From positions 248,001 through 312,000 of the forward strand of contig JAGYVD010000010.1 of the NCBI GenBank assembly GCA_021209875.1: a DNA stretch of 64,000 nt. Direction: 5' to 3'. Each line of letters starts with the position of its first letter. Within the stretch, counting starts at the first letter, position 1. The notes below the pieces were generated by a model that saw only the letters and a list, made by a program, of their open reading frames with translations, was not told the DNA's origin and did not search any database. The position numbers were made by a program, and so were the translations under genes. This stretch comes from Rosellinia necatrix (taxonomy: Eukaryota; Ascomycota; Sordariomycetes; Xylariales; Xylariaceae). Positions 12,161-22,911 of this stretch are shown piece after piece.

Positions 12161-13882
12161 TCAGCTCCTAGTTTCCACTTCCCCAACTGTATATCCCCGT
12201 GCAACGCCACTCCGTCCCTCTTCTACTACGGTGCTTGTCTCATCTTCACCAGGAATGAAGTCGCTACCGAGGCCCTGCCACGTGCGTTTTGATCGCAGAA
12301 ACTCGGCGCCGGGGCTCGCCACGCCATTGACAAGGGCTATCTCTCCTATCGTCCTCTTTACCAGGGAAGAGGAGTTTGTTTGGGCTTCTGTAGGATTGTT
12401 ACCGGGGCGTGTGCTATCTGAGGCCGCCGCGGAGTTTCGAATAGCGACGCGCATTGGACGCGAGTTGCTAACAAGCTTGCCAGTTCGGAGATCAAAGACG
12501 GGGGGTTCAGACTCTTCGTCATCAATACCTCCCTCTATATCTTCAAGAGGCTCTTCGTCGCTTATTCCTTGCCCTTCTGTGGGCTTTGTATCAAGATTAG
12601 CTTCGGTTTTTACACCTTCGATACCACCCCACCACTCCCCGGTCCAAATTCGACTCTCATCGCTTTGAAGTGCCAAGGTCAGCTCGAAAGGCGTGATGAC
12701 GGGTTTGAAGAGACCATCCTGATCCACGAGCCCACTCTCCCAGCATCCCACAACCACCCAACCATCTATCTCGGCGAAGTTGGCCAACTTGGCGGCGTTC
12801 AGCTTGCCAACGACGATAGTGTAGCTCTTCTTTCCGGCCGCGGCAATTTGCTCCCGCAACGTGCTGATTGTAGACATGTAATTTTTAACGGACAGCGTAT
12901 TGACGAGTATCCCAATAATAGAGGCGGTCGTGAGACGGAGTACGAGAGCATACCGTCGGCGGAGGATCGAGGGAGTAGCGCTCGGGTCGGGTAATGGAGT
13001 AGCTATCGTGTAGGGTGAAGATGGCGTAGGATAAATGCGAAGAGAGGCGAGACGGGAGGAGAGAGTAAGAAGTAGTGACGTCGGCGGTGTCGATATATGG
13101 AAAAGGTGGTATTCGTGAAGAGCATAGCCGTGCTCCCCCTCCGATGCGGGGTGCAAAGATGGGATGCTGCGGTTCGGTATCGTGCTCGAGGGGTCGTGTA
13201 TGGTATCTGTCGGGATGACATGGGTGTACCCTCGGTCCTCAAGCAACTTACAGATAGGCGCTACATGCTCTTGGAACATGACATCGGCCATAATCACGGC
13301 CTTGGTTCCCTTGTCGCTAAACTGGCTTGCAAAGCTCTCGGCAACATCTTGGACATTGAGCTCCTGTCTCGTGAAGACGTGGAAAACCGGTAACCTTGCC
13401 GTCGGGCTCAAGCAGGCTCGACCGTAGTGCACAACCGCGGCGGCACTAGCATGCTCTGCGGCAATCTCGTCGACGCAGCACGCGCTATACGACGTGTCTG
13501 CCAGTATATAGAGCCTTGTTTTTGGCCTCGATATTTGTTGCGTGTCTTTTGATGCCCCGCCTAGTGCTCCGGCGCCGTGTTCTATGCCCTCGGCCGCGGA
13601 GCTGCAGTCCGATTCTTCGAGCTTACTCATTTCCCTTTTTAGCGCCTCTACAACCCAAGGCGCATCAGCCAACATGGCGTCTGGGAATTGTAGCGCCACC
13701 CGACCCCATTTTTGCTTGTGAATCTCAACCGCCGTTCGTGCGATTTCGTAGACTATGAATAGTTCATCGTCGGATCTGTTCGGCCGACTCTCCTTGTGGA
13801 AGGCAGAAGGCGGAGTCGGATCTTCAAAAATGTATTCGGATGGTGTCGATAACACAGGCGGCGCATGTAGGTCGGCAGACAT
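12161..13882 (-). CDS. DPH2: diphthamide biosynthesis protein 2
   Basis: Single exon, 573 aa if started at the ATG at 13882 (MSADLHAPP...), which matches the usual fungal start followed by VLSTPSEYIFED. The frame stays open to 13981, giving an alternative 606-aa form. Dph2 pairs with Dph1 in the [4Fe-4S] radical enzyme that moves the 3-amino-3-carboxypropyl group of SAM onto a histidine of translation elongation factor 2, the first step of diphthamide formation, in the cytosol. Family cysteines are visible in YSACCVDEIAAEH, in GRACLS and in VVGCWESGLVD. The VALQFPDAMLADA block is also characteristic. A Glu/Asp-rich insertion near residue 445-460 is typical of filamentous fungi. The identification is secure. 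Confidence 0.95.
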   Translation of the reverse strand: MSADLHAPPVLSTPSEYIFEDPTPPSAFHKESRPNRSDDELFIVYEIARTAVEIHKQKWGRVALQFPDAMLADAPWVVEALKREMSKLEESDCSSAAEGIEHGAGALGGASKDTQQISRPKTRLYILADTSYSACCVDEIAAEHASAAAVVHYGRACLSPTARLPVFHVFTRQELNVQDVAESFASQFSDKGTKAVIMADVMFQEHVAPICKLLEDRGYTHVIPTDTIHDPSSTIPNRSIPSLHPASEGEHGYALHEYHLFHISTPPTSLLLTLSSRLASLRIYPTPSSPYTIATPLPDPSATPSILRRRYALVLRLTTASIIGILVNTLSVKNYMSTISTLREQIAAAGKKSYTIVVGKLNAAKLANFAEIDGWVVVGCWESGLVDQDGLFKPVITPFELTLALQSDESRIWTGEWWGGIEGVKTEANLDTKPTEGQGISDEEPLEDIEGGIDDEESEPPVFDLRTGKLVSNSRPMRVAIRNSAAASDSTRPGNNPTEAQTNSSSLVKRTIGEIALVNGVASPGAEFLRSKRTWQGLGSDFIPGEDETSTVVEEGRSGVARGYTVGEVETRS

Positions 13883-13982
13883 AGCGAAGGGTCGGGAAAC
13901 TTTGCGAAGCTCTCCGATCTCGAGCATGGACGACGGGGTGAATGGGAGTTGGGAAATTTTGGAGGGGTAGACACCATTCATT

Positions 13983-14390
13983 CTATGTATGTCTCATCTC
14001 ATGGTGGGGGCGGGGCGTTCCAACACGACCATGCCTGTCTAGGTAAGAGCCCACTATGCGACCTAAAATTTAACTTTGTCCCTTCTAGAAGCGATATGTG
14101 GAAAATAGTACCTATGTGAGTACTTGGCAGGTAGTTCCCTGGACCATGCAGTGTATTGTTACCTGTCAGGGGATGTATTCATAATATTACCCGTGTACCT
14201 GGTAACGGGTACCGAAGTACACTAAACACCCTGCTATCGTCATCTCGGCTACGTCTAAGCTACCTACACCAGCACTGATGCACGGTTCCGTTGGATAAAA
14301 CCACCAACTCGAACTATCTCGAGAGACAACAGCCTCCTATTTACAGTGTGCCGTTGACATGCGCCCCGGCCGTTTACAAGGACAGTGTCG
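13983..14390. other. spacer between DPH2 and the acyl-CoA synthetase
   Basis: About 0.4 kb between two minus-strand genes, serving as DPH2 promoter and upstream 3' UTR. It contains several GGTAC/GTACC motifs near 14110-14225. No gene seen. Confidence 0.5.
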
Positions 14391-16435
14391 TCAGAGCTTG
14401 ACTTGGCCAGCGTTCATCCGAGCCCAGTCTTCTGCCCCAAATCTTACGTACGTGTCACCCTTGAGCCAATACAACTCATCATCGCCGACTTTCACAGGGT
14501 CTACGCCCTCTAGCCTGAGACGGTGTTTCTGTTGCTTGTTGGTGCCTGTGATGGCCGCGGACAGCCCATGTCCGAGACGTAGGAAGATGGGCACGGCGTA
14601 CTTGGGAAGCTTCGCTCTGGCATGTTCCGCCAGAGACCGGAGAAGCGCCTCGTTGGGGCTTGTCTTGAGCGCGATTGCTGCACACCCGGCTCGTCCGTCG
14701 TGATTGGGAAGCTGGACGCCATAGACGTTGGCCTCGTCGACGGCGGGATGCAGGCCTATGGTGGCACTGACCTCGGTCGTCGCCACGTTCTCGCTCTTCC
14801 ATCGGAACGTGTCGCCGATGCGGTCGTGGAAATACATCCGCCCTTCCGAGTCCCAGCTCATTAGATCCCCCGTGCGGAAGTACGCATCCCCCTTCTTGAA
14901 CACGTCCCGGAGGATCTTTTTATCCGTGGCGCTGGGATTGTTGTAGTACCCCTGGAAGTTCCGCGTGATGTCCTCCGGCAGGGCGAAGAGCAGCTCGCCT
15001 ACCTCGCCGCGAGGCACGGAGATGCATAGGCCCGTCTTCGGGTCTCGACAGGGCGCGTCCGTTTCGTGATCGCGTGCCACTACAGCATTCCTGCTCCTCA
15101 TGAAGAGGCCATAGAGCCACCCATTGCGTCCTATAGCGCCCCGGGAGAAGTCGTTGCGGGAATAATTCCATGTCCCCCCAGAACCCTCGGTGGAAGCGTA
15201 GAACTCGCCCACGCTTTCGATTCCGAAGCGTTCCTGGAACCGTGCCCACACGTCCGGGCGCAACCCATTGCCTAAAGCCAGGCGCACGTTGTGTTTCTTG
15301 TCTAGATTCTCCCCTGTCGCAGGGTCGATCTCAGGTTTCGCTGCCATGAGATACCGGCAAGTCTCGCCAACGTATTGGATGATGGTAGCGTTGTGTTTCC
15401 GTACGTCTTTCCAGAAGGTCTTGGTGGAGAACTTGCGACCGACGGCGAATGTTGCCTCTGCCTCGAAACATTGGAAAAACCCCAGAATGGTCGCGGATGA
15501 ATGATATAATGGCATAGGCTAAAATGTCTGGTCAGTGAAAGCCCACCAGGCTAGCATGTGACGCGCATATCTGGGCTATATGTACCGTGTATAATATATC
15601 CGAGCGTTTGGTGCTGAGCCACCCCTTCACGAAGCTTGAAGCCGTGGTGACTTTGGACCAAGATACGATGGCTGCCTTGGGAAGACCTGTTGTGCCGGAC
15701 GTATAGATGAGGATAGCCATATCCCGGCCGAGATCGCCTGAACGAACCTCGTTCGGTGGCCGCACCGGATCCACAGCCATGGCCGACGAAATGAAGGCCT
15801 CAGTCAGGAACTCGATTCGCAAGGCGCCAAGTCTTTGGCGGACGCCATCGTCGATGTTTGATTCGACGTCTGGATCGACTAGCATGAGCACCGAGTTCGC
15901 CGTCTCTACGCAATGGCATAGAGCGTCACTCGTCAGATTGTAGTTGATATAGGCCGGCTTCACCCCGATAGACCAGAGACCGAAGGTGATTAATAAAAAG
16001 TGGTCAGAATTTAAGAGATCTAATGCGACGATATCCTTGGGCTTGAGGTCGAATCTGGTTTTGAGATAATTTCCGTATCTGAGAGCAGCGTCGTACATCT
16101 GACGGTATGTCCATGATCGATCCTCGAATAAAATGCCTACGCGATCCGCCGACTTACCGGTAGCGATCTCTTCGAGGCGATAGAAAACGTTGGTGCGATC
16201 AGTAGCCTCGCGTCTATTGTTTCGGTAGAGGGCTTGTGCCAAGCCCTTGAAAAGAGTGGCATCGTATGAAAATGATGTCTTTGCATTGAGGTATGCGAGA
16301 CCAGCGGCAGCGGCCGGCACAGTCAAGGCCAAGGGTACTTTATGATTATATCGAGACTGCTGTTAGTGCTCATGCCGAAGGACGGACTCTCCCTGGGCCG
16401 ACGATGGTTGGGTATGGGTTGACTTACACGGCATT
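14391..16435 (-). CDS. FAT1: very-long-chain acyl-CoA synthetase / fatty acid transport protein
   Basis: Three exons: 16435-16429 (7 nt: ATG CCG T), 16337-15586 and 15518-14391, with introns of 91 and 67 nt. Product 628 aa. The tiny first exon is inferred because joining it gives MPLPLALTVPAAAA, the conserved fungal start, and the downstream exon has no in-frame ATG. The intron has GTAAGT and CACTAAC signals. The AMP-binding loop YTSGTTGLPKAA lies at about 214-225, and the FATP/VLACS motif FRTGDL followed by FHDRIGDTFRWKSENV lies at about 467-495. The enzyme makes CoA thioesters of long and very long fatty acids using ATP and promotes their import, at the ER, peroxisome, lipid droplet or plasma membrane. 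An N-terminal hydrophobic segment (residues ~4-20) fits membrane anchoring. The gene symbol is by family; fungi often have several paralogues. Confidence 0.9.
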
Positions 16436-17084
16436 TTAAAACCTGGATTAGGGAATTGATATGGCGAGATCTGACTTTGCCTTGAGGCAGCCTGTATAAA
16501 TGTAGTGTTCACTTGAGCTGGGTTGACGATGCTATGATGCAATGTGGTTCTGAACCATTATAAACGGGACGGAGGTATCTAGGATAGGAATGTCACTAGG
16601 AGGTACCGGCTAGTGCACGTTGTAACGGCGAAGTGGAATAAAGTAAGAAGGGCGCGGCTGAAAAAAACAATCTAGCGATATAATACACAGTCAGTGCTCA
16701 CAGGCGGTTCGGGGCGCCATTCCCATGGAGACTAGAATTAGGTACCGCGGTGAATGCGCGACGTGAATGATTCACCTCAGTCGATCAATGGCTGGGGAGG
16801 CGGCCGATTCAAATGGGCTTGTTGGCGCAGCGGAGAGTGATGGTCGTGCCTCGGCAACTCCCACCTCCCACTTGTACCATAGTCCATACACTAGATTACA
16901 AGAGGAGATCGCTATGTGACGGCTGGAACAAGGGGTTCTATTTACAGTACTGTACAAAAAGGGCTACCCTAGCGAATCAATCGGATCCGCGACAATACCC
17001 AGTCGCCCCGACGGGCACGCATGGACGGGTAGACATGGAACCACCGGAAGCAGTAGGAGAGTAGAGCAGCACAGACGAGAAAGG

Positions 17085-17265
17085 GAAGGAGAGAGGGAAG
17101 GACAGAGGGAAGGAGACAGAGACAGAGACAGAGAGAGGAAAAGAGACAGAGACAGAGACAGAGACAGAGAGAGAGAGGGAGAGAGAGAGAGAGCATGTCG
17201 TATGTTGGCCGGTGTGACCAGGTGTTCGCGCGCGAGAGACGCCTTTGCCTTTGCCTTTGCCTTTG
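17085..17265. repeat. compound GA/GACA microsatellite with an adjacent (CCTTTG)4 tract
   Basis: Strand-asymmetric purine tract of GAGAGGGAAGGA, GAGACA and GA units at 17085-17195, followed after about 45 bp by four copies of GCCTTT at 17241-17265, which is a pyrimidine-biased tract. Both lie in the divergent promoter region of two housekeeping genes. Confidence 0.85.
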
Positions 17266-17531
17266 TACAGAGTACACTACAGCAGGCAGGTATGTAGCCA
17301 TACCAGTATTGAGCTTGTCCTTCGCGCCCTGGGCCAATTGGAAACATATTATCCACAATACATAAGCGAATCTCGGTTGGCGAGGTATAATGTGGCGTTG
17401 CTCCATTCCCCATCCCAGAAACCCATCCCCATTCAGGGCCGTGTTGGCCGTGTCCACAACCAGGGCCGATCCCGACTGTACGCCCCGACGTTTTCTGGGG
17501 AACTACACGAACTACACTAGCTACCCCTAGG

Positions 17532-17560
17532 CTACCTACCTAGGTAGGTAGGTAGGTAGT
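17532..17560. repeat. ACCTAGGT palindrome island
   Basis: CTACCTACCTAGGTAGGTAG and flanking GGTAG units form a near-perfect inverted repeat centred on CCTAGG. The same core recurs in at least eight other spacers of this window (for example 9662-9680, 27418-27432, 47779-47815, 53226-53240 and 62822-62855). Confidence 0.8.
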
Positions 17561-18294
17561 AGTTACTGTACAACAAGTACCTAAGTACTACGTGCGTGTG
17601 TGTGTGCGTGTGCGTGTATGTAGGTACAGAAGGAGGGAAGGCAGGCACTTGCGTATTTAGTAGGTGCCGTTAGTTGCCTAGGCCGGTGCTGTCGTCACAT
17701 TCTGCAGTGTTGTACCTGTTCTACATATTGATATATACTACACCTACTTACCTATAACTACCTGTCAAGTTCAAAAGAGGCAAGCATGTCGCTATCTAAG
17801 CACAAAGCTAAACCTGATTCAGAAAGAAATATTGTGGGGTACGTAGTGACTATGTACCTAGGTATCTAGTTAAGTAGCTAGTTACTTATATGTGCGGAAT
17901 ATCAAGTATTTCACATACCATAGTAGGAACTTCCTTGGCTAGTATCTTACCAAATACAAATATACCGTAGTATGGCACATTCATGGATATAGATGCATGC
18001 GCCTGCAAATTTTGATATTACTCTTAGTTGCATTTATTTCTGCATATGCACATAATGACAGGAACCCTGAATGCACCCGTTTAGTGGAACGTAACTTGAC
18101 CCAATCCCTTGCACTGGCCCCTGCTGACTGGCATCATGGCCTCTCTCCAAAGATCAAGGTACAAGACACATAATAAAACAACACGGTCAATGGAACGAAC
18201 AAGGCGGCACTAGCACGATTCGTTCAATTCTAGCACGGTAAATTTCGAGGGCACCTGGCTATATCTATCCCGGATCCTAGAAGCAACTCATTAC

Positions 18295-20142
18295 ATGGAT
18301 GATGGTGTCGAGGAGGTTCGGCGTCCATTCCATATAGGTGTCATGTCTTCCTCCTCCGCCGTCCGGAGTCGCAAAGACGGGTCTACCGTGTCCGAGGTTG
18401 AGGCCGAAGCCGCAGCCGCAGCCGCAGCCGCTGTGACCGTGATGGGAACACCAAAATCCCCCGACCAGAAAAATGACAGCAACGAAGCACCGACGACCGC
18501 GGCGACGACATCGACGACAGCGACACCGATAGAGACGCCACCCAAAAAGCTCAAGCCTCCACCTCCCGAGCAGCCATCGCACATCTTCAGAAGGTCCCTC
18601 ATCATCGCGTCGTTCTGGCTAGTAGTCGTGTGCTTAGGGCTCCCGATATGGTGGCGGACGACGACCATCTACCGGGCAAACCTGCCCTTGAGCCAGATGA
18701 TGAACTGGGCCGACGGGAAGGTGAGCAGCACGGTACACAGCCGTCCTTTGCTACGATACTGATGCGATGTGCAGGCCTGCAGCCCCGTGTTCCCCATCCG
18801 GATCCCCGTCGAGACTCCGGGCCTAAATGAACAAGAAGCCCAGAGCTTAATATCCGCCACGCAGCATGCCCTCGATACGATGCCTGAGTTTCCCGGTCAC
18901 CGGCTCCGGCTCGAGGCAGCCCCTCCAGCTTCCAGAGACTCGGCTACCCTCGACAAACACGAGAATACCGGTCTTGTTCTCCGGCTGACACCGGGCCATG
19001 CGACCACGTCTAGTCCTACATCCGCTCTCTACGCCCATGCGCCCATTCTCGATATCATATACCCCCCCAACTCGAAACCTACCCCGGATACCCAATCGTC
19101 CGGGCTTGCGGCCTACATCGCAGCTCAGCTCCGTGAAACCTTCGCCGAAGAGCAGGCCATCATGTCGTACCTGCTTGCGGCATCGACCATATCGTCGGGC
19201 CAACAATCACAAGGCGCCCCCGGGAACATTGATGGGTCCCTGTCGAAACGGATGACGCGGTCGATGAAATACTCGGGCACATATCACCTGACCTTCTCCA
19301 TGTTCACGAGCGGCTCTATTCCTAGTAGTTGGGATATCGACTCGGCTATCGATGAATACATGCGGCCCGTGTTGGACATGCTCAACCCCATTCACAATTT
19401 TACCATCGATACCCAAGTTCAGCTCTACGCGATACCTGGCGTCTCGTCACGGGTTCTCACAAAGGAGGACCTGTCCTCCTTTATCAATGCCGCTGAGTGG
19501 CCCTTGTCGCCGTCGATAGGCGGGGCGCCGACGATCAACTTCGTCATCTTCATGGGTAACCAGACGATTGGCTTGAATGCGGGAGAAGAGACTTCGCAGT
19601 CATGGCTCGTCCCTCAATGGGGCTCCGTCTACCTCTTGTCGCCCCCGGCGGACACCCATGTGCCGTCCGAGTTCCTGAGGCAGCCTATCTTGACATTTGC
19701 ATCCCACCTCCTCTCACTCCTCGGTACCCCACAGTCTGGCTCGTTGCCGATGCGCCTGTCGACCCTTACGCGCGTTAGATCGGTAGACATGCTCCTACGC
19801 GCATCGTCATCTCTGGGGTCCCTGGCCCGTCTGTCGTTGGCTTTACCTAGTATCTCGATCCCGCCGAGTGTCGCGGATGGCGTGGCTAAGTCAATACATC
19901 ACCTCGAATTGGCATGCGCGCAGCTAGGAGGCACGGAGAGCCTCGAACACGCACGTACCGCAGAGACAGAGGCGGAGCGGGCATTCTTCGAGAAAAGCAT
20001 GGTAGGGCAACTCTATTTCCCCGATGAACATAAGGTGGCCGTCTACCTACCTCTATTGGGTCCCGTGGGAGTGCCCCTACTAATGGGCCTCCTCACCGAG
20101 TTCAAGGCTTGGAAGACAAGGAAAACGGCTAAGGTGTCATGA
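18295..20142 (+). CDS. GPI17: GPI transamidase complex subunit PIG-S
   Basis: Exons 18295-18720 and 18775-20142 with a 54-nt intron (GTGAGC donor, GCAG acceptor). Product 597 aa, or 581 aa from the second ATG at 18343 (MSSSSAVRSRK), which looks like the more natural start. PIG-S/Gpi17 is a subunit of the ER-membrane transamidase that swaps the C-terminal signal of proteins for a preassembled GPI anchor. One transmembrane helix lies near residues 103-121 (LIIASFWLVVVCLGLPIWW) and a second near the C-terminus (KVAVYLPLLGPVGVPLL), with a large lumenal domain between, the usual topology. ANLPLSQM after the first helix and AEWPLSPSIGGAPTINFVIF in the lumenal domain are family blocks. The N-terminal cytosolic part has a poly-Ala run encoded by GCAGCC repeats, a likely length-variable site. 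Divergent from the FAT1-like gene. Confidence 0.93.
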
Positions 20143-22695
20143 AATGACGTGTCGCGAAGAGATACCATCCACGATAGAATATAATAGATAATGAGCAAAC
20201 CACAAGCTTATTTGGTGATTTCCCGTGGTTAAGCAGCCACCGCCAGACAGGCCACAAGGCCCAGCGCAGATACCCGAACTCGTAACCTCATGGTGGCAAC
20301 TCATCCGATGGCGTAATGGTCACGGCAATGGACGAGATATCCGGATGCTCGGGGTTCTTTCAGTTGCCTACCAACAGGTGGTTACATGTAAGTAAGTGGC
20401 TTTTTTGCGAATCCAAGGTACGGATAGCCTGATTCGGGAGAAAAAAAACAGGGATAAAAAAAGGGACAAAAAGAAAAGGCATTGCACACTATGCATGGAT
20501 TCGACGGCTTCGGTTCCGTGAAGCATTCAGCACCATAGAACGATACTCTTTCATTGGCTGGAGCGAAACGGGCGTCTGTCTAGATCAGGCCCAGTTTTGG
20601 CGAAGCTATCTTATGTATTCGGATCATCCTCCCTCCCCCTTTCCCTCTTCCTTCCCCCCCACCACTAAAGCTTCTCGAATGATATGACATGGGAAAATGA
20701 CGACCCAGATCACACCACGTGTACTGTATTCATATATCTACAGATTACATACGTGCTTATATGTGGACCGTACGCGGCCCTAGTCGTTGTCGTTCACCTT
20801 TGTGACTGATTTCCAACTACACTAGTACCCATGAGTCGGGCCTCACCGAATGCACCGGTTGAACTGGATATACAAGTTCGGAATTTCTTGCATTTATATG
20901 GTAAGCGTAGACGTCGAATTTACTATCTACAAGTACTTACTTACCTACTTACGTACCTACATACCTGTGTCACTTACCTAATCTAGGTCGGTGGATAGTG
21001 GGATGTGCTTAGGTACGAATTACTCAGCTGATTTAAACGGACGACGAGGCTTCTAAAATAGGATTGATCATGAAAAACAGGTCAAGCTCTTGCTTCAAGT
21101 ACTTCGTACCCGTCCTGAGATATCCAATCTTGGGTCGCCTGTTCATAGGGCAATGTAGAGTCGGTCGTAAGGTACACTGCATAACAGGGGCATAAGTACC
21201 TTGTTTGTGTAGGTAAGTACCTATAGGTACGCATGCATAATGCATAACGCCCCGCAGAGAGAATGCAGTGCACAGTACCTATTATTGAACAGCCCTACCG
21301 ATTGGATTCCCGGAGGTGGAGAAGAGGCAGAGGCAGAGACAGAGACAGAGAGAGAGAGGAGTAAAGAGGAGTAAAGAGGAGGAGGGCGCACATAAGACCT
21401 CGGCAAAAACTAGCAGTAGTTCAAAGCTAAGTATGTAGTGTACATACAGAGATGTGGTTTCGATGCACGGGTGTCTGTGCATTGCCGAAGTGGTGCGGTG
21501 AATGGTGGCGTGGGGTAACCATGGACCGCACCATCAGGGAATTCGGGGTCGTCCCTATTGGCATGGCATGTAGCCACCCTATTACCAAGTAGGTACCTAT
21601 GTATTTCAGTAGCCTATTACCACTTACACATTCACCACTTACACGCACCGCACCGCTTTACTTACCTACACATACACACATACATACACACACACACCAC
21701 TTACACGCGCCTACCTAAGCTTAGATAGGTCCTGGCCTGTCATCGCCCCCATGTTACAGTATACTACGAACCCGGCCGGGGCTATCATACACATGACGAA
21801 CCGCAGTGAAGTATACAATAATTAAGTATCCATGCCGACGTCGTTTAGCGTATGCAAACATTTATTCGTAGTGTAGTAGACAGGGGAGCCTCCTCTCGCA
21901 CCTCGCTGGCGTCAGCCGTAGCCGGAGACGTAAATGATCCGTGCCCTGAAAATGATCGACAAACCCAGTTTCGACTTTTTTTTTAAAAAAAAAAAAAAAA
22001 AGACCTTTTGCTCTGCAGGTTAACAAATTCGAGCTCGCCCAGCGTAGCATCTATCTGGTCGCGTCCCACGTATCTGTCCCATCCGTTCGGCACCCTAATC
22101 TGGACGACGAAATAGGCAGCGAGACTATAGTGATAGGCGATGGTGTGTCTTAGATCTCTACATTCATAGTGCATACATCTCTCTAAGCTGAGTCGGGAAG
22201 AAGACCTTGTGCATACGCTGACACATACACACCTATACCTACATACATGCCTACTCTACATACATACTTACTGAGTTAAACCGAACGAGGGTCATCAACC
22301 ACCGCGACAAAAAAAATAAAAAACCCCCGGCACATACTCAAATTCCTACCTAACCTGGAGAAGGAATGATACTCTTTCCCCTCACTTCTTGACGACCAGG
22401 TTCCCCGTGATACTAGTTTAGCGCATCGAATAGCCGGGGAACAACCAAGGTAGATTACCCCGGATTGCCCGGCACAATATCCATACATCACACAGGCACG
22501 ATAGTGACCATAAGTGCGATAACCACCGATGACCGCGGATCTTTATAGCCAACGCGATAACACTAACACGACACTAAAACCACACTAGCACGATACACGC
22601 CCCATCACACGTATACATATATATCTCCGTTTAACACCTCTCTCTCTCCCTTTCTCCCCGGGGGGACACCAGGTTTTGGTGTACGCAAACCGCGC

Positions 22696-22704
22696 CATAT
22701 AAAG
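22696..22704 (+). promoter_or_regulatory. TATA-like box of the mpaB-type oxygenase gene
   Basis: CATATAAAG about 210 bp upstream of the ATG at 22912, followed by a tandem CCAGT repeat (22734-22750) and a pure CT tract (22808-22833), an arrangement common in fungal promoters. Position fits a leader of some 150-180 nt. Confidence 0.4.
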
Positions 22705-22807
22705 CGAGCCACGCCAGCCAGACGGGTAGCCCAATCCAGTCCAGTCCAGTCATAAAAGGACAGGCGCGCGTGTGTGTGCTTCTGTCACCTAGCTACAAGG
22801 CACTCGC

Positions 22808-22833
22808 CCTCTCTCTCTCTCTCTCTCTCTCTC
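22808..22833. repeat. (CT)n tract in the presumed leader of the oxygenase gene
   Basis: Thirteen uninterrupted CT units starting about 105 bp upstream of the start codon. Pyrimidine tracts at this place often mark fungal core promoters or leaders. Confidence 0.8.
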
Positions 22834-22911
22834 ATTCCATATCGGGGACGTTCCCCCCCGATCACCAATCACAAAGACTGGGGGGGAGGAAAAAAAAGAG
22901 CTTACTCCAGA

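Larger units (their letters stand above)
16436..18294. other. divergent promoter region between FAT1-like and PIG-S genes
   Basis: No gene seen in 1.9 kb. It contains a compound GAGACA/GAGAGA microsatellite (17085-17195), a CCTTTG hexamer repeat (17241-17265), an ACCTACCTAGGTAGGT palindrome island (17532-17560) and a GT/GC-rich run (17590-17622). Open frames overlapping the microsatellites are products of repeat composition. Confidence 0.6.
20143..22911. other. intergenic spacer, 2.8 kb
   Basis: No gene seen. It holds short TACTTACCTACTTAC arrays (20930-20990), a GA-rich tract (21318-21385), CA-rich steps (21665-21710), adjoining T9 and A17 runs (21976-22001), and a CT tract and TATA-like box just upstream of the oxygenase gene at 22912. 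Confidence 0.6.
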
